The position numbers and the translations under genes are program-made. The notes under the pieces are model-generated. The model did no database searches, was not told the origin of the DNA, and was given only the letters and a program-made list of their open reading frames with translations. Of a DNA stretch of 64,000 bases, positions 61,534-64,000 are shown piece by piece (positions within the stretch are counted from its first letter, which is position 1; each line of letters opens with the position of its first letter). Source of the DNA: Saccharothrix sp. S26 (GTDB taxonomy: Bacteria; Actinomycetota; Actinomycetes; Mycobacteriales; Pseudonocardiaceae); NCBI RefSeq assembly GCF_021390395.1, contig NZ_JAJUWT010000007.1:248001-312000 (forward strand), given 5' to 3'.

Positions 61534-62730
61534 TCAGCAGGTCGTGGCGCCCGACACGCCCGACACGTAGGCCCGCGCGACGAACTTGCCCGCCGCGATC
61601 CGGTACCAGATGTTCGACGTGCCCTGCGAGCCCGTCACCGACTGGCCGGTGACCTGGCACTCGACCCGCACCTGGGCGTAGTTCGCGGCCAGCCCGACCT
61701 GCGCGGCGGTCGACGACGCGGAGCTGCGCACGTTGAGCGGGTCGCCCGCGGTGCGGACGAAGCCGGCCGGGCCGGAACCGGTCCACTGGTAGGTCACGGT
61801 GACCCACGAGTTGTCGGTCAGCTGGAGGCCGTCCCAGAACGTGCCGTCGGCCAGGTCGATGCCCGCCGGGTTGGCCACGGCGCGGCCGAACTGGTCCTTG
61901 CCGCCGTTGTAGCCGTCCTGGTAGGCGGCCTGCGCCTCGGGCTTGCCCTGGGGCAGGTCCTTCCACATCTCCCGGGTGGCCGACGGGTTCCAGTAGTCGT
62001 CCTTGGTGTTCCACGGGCCGACGTCCCAGACCGGCGCCCACTCGCACCGGCCGTTGGCGGCGCACACCCGCACGCTGTAGGTGCCGGTGGCCTTGGCCGA
62101 CAGACCCCGCCGCGACGGCAGGGCGACGAAGTGGTCGCGGCTGACGATCACGTGCCCGTTCGCGGTCGTGCCGCCGACCAGGCCCTCGCGGGTCGCGTAG
62201 ACCCGGTAGGACAGGCCCGCGGCCTGCGCGACCACGCCGGAGGACGCGGTCGTGGTGAACGCCCGCAGGTCGAGCGCGCTCACCTCGGGCGAGACCTTCT
62301 CGGCCGTCAACGCCAACCGGACCTGCACGGTCGTGACCGCCGTCGGCAGCACGGCCGGCGCGTCGGGCCGCGCCTCGACCCACTCGGTCCACTGCTCGTC
62401 GCCCAGCGCGCCGCGCACGTCCACGGCGACCTCCGCGCCGGCGGGGACGCTGCTGCGCACGGTCGCGGCGACGGCGTTGACCGGCACGTCGAGCGTGCGC
62501 GGTTCGAGCTGGAGGAACCCGGTGCGCACGGCCGCCCGCGCGCTGGCGGGCGTCGGCGCGGCGCGGTCGAGCCGCACCGTGCCGCCGCGCGTGGTGACGC
62601 CGCTGTCGTCGGCGTCCACGGTGGACAGATCGGCTCGCCACCCGACCTCGCCCGCGGCCGCGGCGGGCGCCGCGAGTCCCGCGGTCAGGACGGTGGCGAG
62701 GGCGAGCGGTATCAGGTAGCGCCTGGTCAT
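61534..62730 (-). CDS. Secreted protein with C-terminal SH3-like domain
   Basis: 398 residues. Sec signal peptide (MTRRYLIPLALATVLTAGLA, cleaved after AAPAAAA). A long beta-rich region (about 40-250) is followed by a C-terminal bacterial SH3-like domain with TAGDPLNVRSSASSTAAQVG and SNIWYRIAAGKFVARAYVSG. The conserved pattern resembles extracellular wall-binding proteins of actinobacteria, e.g. accessory to N-acetylmuramidases. No catalytic motif was recognised. It is inserted between menA and menE. Confidence 0.65.
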   Translation of the reverse strand: MTRRYLIPLALATVLTAGLAAPAAAAGEVGWRADLSTVDADDSGVTTRGGTVRLDRAAPTPASARAAVRTGFLQLEPRTLDVPVNAVAATVRSSVPAGAEVAVDVRGALGDEQWTEWVEARPDAPAVLPTAVTTVQVRLALTAEKVSPEVSALDLRAFTTTASSGVVAQAAGLSYRVYATREGLVGGTTANGHVIVSRDHFVALPSRRGLSAKATGTYSVRVCAANGRCEWAPVWDVGPWNTKDDYWNPSATREMWKDLPQGKPEAQAAYQDGYNGGKDQFGRAVANPAGIDLADGTFWDGLQLTDNSWVTVTYQWTGSGPAGFVRTAGDPLNVRSSASSTAAQVGLAANYAQVRVECQVTGQSVTGSQGTSNIWYRIAAGKFVARAYVSGVSGATTC

Positions 62731-62859
62731 CGCAGCACTCCTCGTCCGGACGGCGCGGTGCGGTGGTGACCGCGGCAGGGCCGCGCGTCCCGGCGCAGCC
62801 GAGCCAATCGCCTGGCGTGGTTAGCTGTCAACCAACAATCTTGCTAATAAGACAGAAAC

Positions 62860-63921
62860 TCACCCAAACGAGCTAGCGACCGCCTTCCGATCCACCTTGC
62901 CCGGCCCGCGCAACGGCAGTTCCGACACGAACACGACCCGCTTCGGCATGGCGAACCGGCCCACCACGTCGCCGACCGCCGCGCACAGCTCGTCCGCGTC
63001 GGGCGGGTCACCCGGATCTTCGGGCACGACGGCCGCCGCCACCACTTGACCCCACTCCGGGTCGGCCAGCCCCACCACGCACGCCTCCCGCACCCCGGGC
63101 TGGGCCGCGAGCACGCGCTCGACCCGCGTGGGCGCGATGTTCTCGCCGCCGCTGATGATCACGTCGTCGGCCCGGCCCAGCACCTCCAACGTGCCGTCTG
63201 CGCGGATCCGCCCGAGGTCACCGGTGCGGAACCACTCGCCGAACGGCTCGCCGCCCTGGTAGCCCAGCGCGAGCACGGGGCCGCCGAGCTCGATCCGGCC
63301 CTCGGCCAGGCGCACGCGCACGCCGTCGAGCGGCAGCCCGTCGTAGACGCAGCCGCCGGCCGTCTCGCTCATGCCGTAGGTGGTCACCACCCGCACCCCG
63401 AGCCGCCGTGACCGCTCCAGCAGGGAGGGCGGCGTGGCCGCGCCGCCGATCAGCACGGCGTCGAACTGCCGTACGGCGGCCAGCCCCGGCCCCTCGGTGG
63501 CGACCAGGCGGGCGAGCTGCGTGGGCACCAGCGCGGTGTAGTGCCTGCCCGGCTCGGCCAGCACGGGCCGGGCCGCGACGGCGAAGTCGGCGGCGCGGAA
63601 ACCGGGGGCCAGGTCCATCACGCCCGGCTCGACGCCCGCCACGACCGACCGCACCAGCACCTGGATGCCCGCGATGTGCGAGGTCGGCAGGGCGAGCAGC
63701 CACTTGCCCGGCCCGCCGAGGCGGGCGTGGGTCAGCTCGGCGGACGTGGTGAGCGCGTCCGCGCCCAGCAGCACCGTCTTCGGCTCGCCCGTGGACCCCG
63801 ACGTGGAGACCGCGAGCACGGCCGAGGTCTCCCAGCCGCGCAACGGCGCGCGGTCGCCGTCCTGGGCCACCACCGGGCCGCCCCCGGTCAGGGCGGCGCG
63901 CATCTGCTCGAAGGTGATCAT
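62860..63921 (-). CDS. menE: O-succinylbenzoate-CoA ligase
   Basis: 353 residues, a compact ANL ligase of the actinobacterial MenE type. The P-loop is VSTSGSTGEPKTVLLGADAL, followed by TTYGMSETAGGCVYDGLPLD, RTGDLGRIRADGTLEVLGRA and the C-terminal LPLRGPGKVDRKAVASS with the catalytic Lys. It makes O-succinylbenzoyl-CoA, the substrate of MenB, whose gene ends one base into the menE start. Part of menaquinone synthesis. Confidence 0.93.
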   Translation of the reverse strand: MITFEQMRAALTGGGPVVAQDGDRAPLRGWETSAVLAVSTSGSTGEPKTVLLGADALTTSAELTHARLGGPGKWLLALPTSHIAGIQVLVRSVVAGVEPGVMDLAPGFRAADFAVAARPVLAEPGRHYTALVPTQLARLVATEGPGLAAVRQFDAVLIGGAATPPSLLERSRRLGVRVVTTYGMSETAGGCVYDGLPLDGVRVRLAEGRIELGGPVLALGYQGGEPFGEWFRTGDLGRIRADGTLEVLGRADDVIISGGENIAPTRVERVLAAQPGVREACVVGLADPEWGQVVAAAVVPEDPGDPPDADELCAAVGDVVGRFAMPKRVVFVSELPLRGPGKVDRKAVASSFG

Positions 63922-64000
63922 CAGTAGTGGTAGGGGTAGTCGGACCAGTCCGGCGGGCGCTTCTCCAGGAAGGCGTCGCGACCCTCCACGGCCTCGTCGG
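63921..64000 (-). CDS. menB: 1,4-dihydroxy-2-naphthoyl-CoA synthase, C-terminal end
   Basis: Only the last 26 codons are in the window, reading DEAVEGRDAFLEKRPPDWSD then YPYHY and TGA at 63921-63923. The family ends in exactly this EGRDAFLEKR(P/D)PDWxxFPYHY pattern. MenB closes the second ring of the naphthoate. The rest lies beyond 64000. Confidence 0.93.
   Translation of the reverse strand, partial: DEAVEGRDAFLEKRPPDWSDYPYHY

Overview
The window is a contiguous piece of a high-GC actinobacterial chromosome, most likely a filamentous member of the Pseudonocardiales (Saccharothrix/Actinosynnema/Lentzea-like). The reasons are a very GC-rich third codon position, many GTG/TTG starts, mycothiol biosynthesis (mshA), the fused HemD, the extra small ribosomal protein bS22, menaquinone genes, and two developmental regulators of sporulating actinomycetes (a sigma-BldN/RsbN pair and BldC). 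The gene order closely follows, from memory, the Mycobacterium tuberculosis Rv0480-Rv0548 interval (murB, lprQ, SDR, mshA, gpm1, senX3-regX3, ppx1, proC, bS22, galE2, serB1, glutaredoxin, hemACDB, hemL, ccs genes, menA, menE, menB). The window is therefore a conserved actinobacterial backbone with accessory insertions. I found no rRNA, tRNA, CRISPR array, phage or transposase gene.

Layout. 0-5.6 kb: a PfpI-like gene tail, a TipA-like MerR regulator, YbaK, LOG-like, purU, a mycothiol-dependent isomerase-like protein, a methyltransferase and a DUF2505 protein, mostly on the minus strand. 5.6-17 kb: cell wall and thiol metabolism (murB, L,D-transpeptidase, mshA, YbjN-like, gpmA), with an acyl-CoA ligase and a small secreted protein inserted. 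17-26 kb: an HTH regulator/aldo-keto reductase divergon, senX3-regX3-ppx (phosphate and polyphosphate control), then proline metabolism (proline dehydrogenase, proC). 26-32.4 kb: a BldC-like small HTH protein, bS22, galE2-like, an acyltransferase, a 450-bp nested inverted repeat, a SerB1-like phosphatase and the sigma-BldN/RsbN-like pair. 32.5-48.7 kb: acyl-CoA ligase, glutaredoxin, a molybdopterin oxidoreductase, then rex-hemA-hemC-hemD-hemB, an array of six paralogous small membrane proteins, and hemL with a phosphatase and a TlpA-like thioredoxin. 48.7-52.8 kb: a decayed M64 peptidase pseudogene, then ccdA-resB-ccsA for cytochrome c maturation. 53-64 kb: a repeat-bearing MinD-like ATPase, BldC, several small regulators (Lrp, PadR, MarR), an ADP-ribosylglycohydrolase, a Cds1-like PLP enzyme and menA/menE/menB.

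How the genes work together. Rex, which carries a near-perfect operator in front of its own gene, heads the heme operon. Heme feeds the cytochrome c maturation genes, and the men genes provide menaquinone, so much of the right half serves redox-regulated respiration. mshA, the glutaredoxin and the thioredoxin-like protein concern thiol balance. senX3-regX3-ppx links phosphate sensing to polyphosphate.

The main non-standard observations are: (i) two copies of a palindromic 73/126-bp MITE-like element; (ii) a large nested inverted repeat at 29.1-29.6 kb; (iii) a 22-bp tandem repeat at 23.5 kb; (iv) the six-gene membrane-protein array inside the heme region; (v) an internal ribosome binding site in the tipA-like gene, as in classical tipA; and (vi) the M64 pseudogene wedged into the cytochrome c maturation block. 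I did not find a convincing entirely new defence or biosynthetic system.
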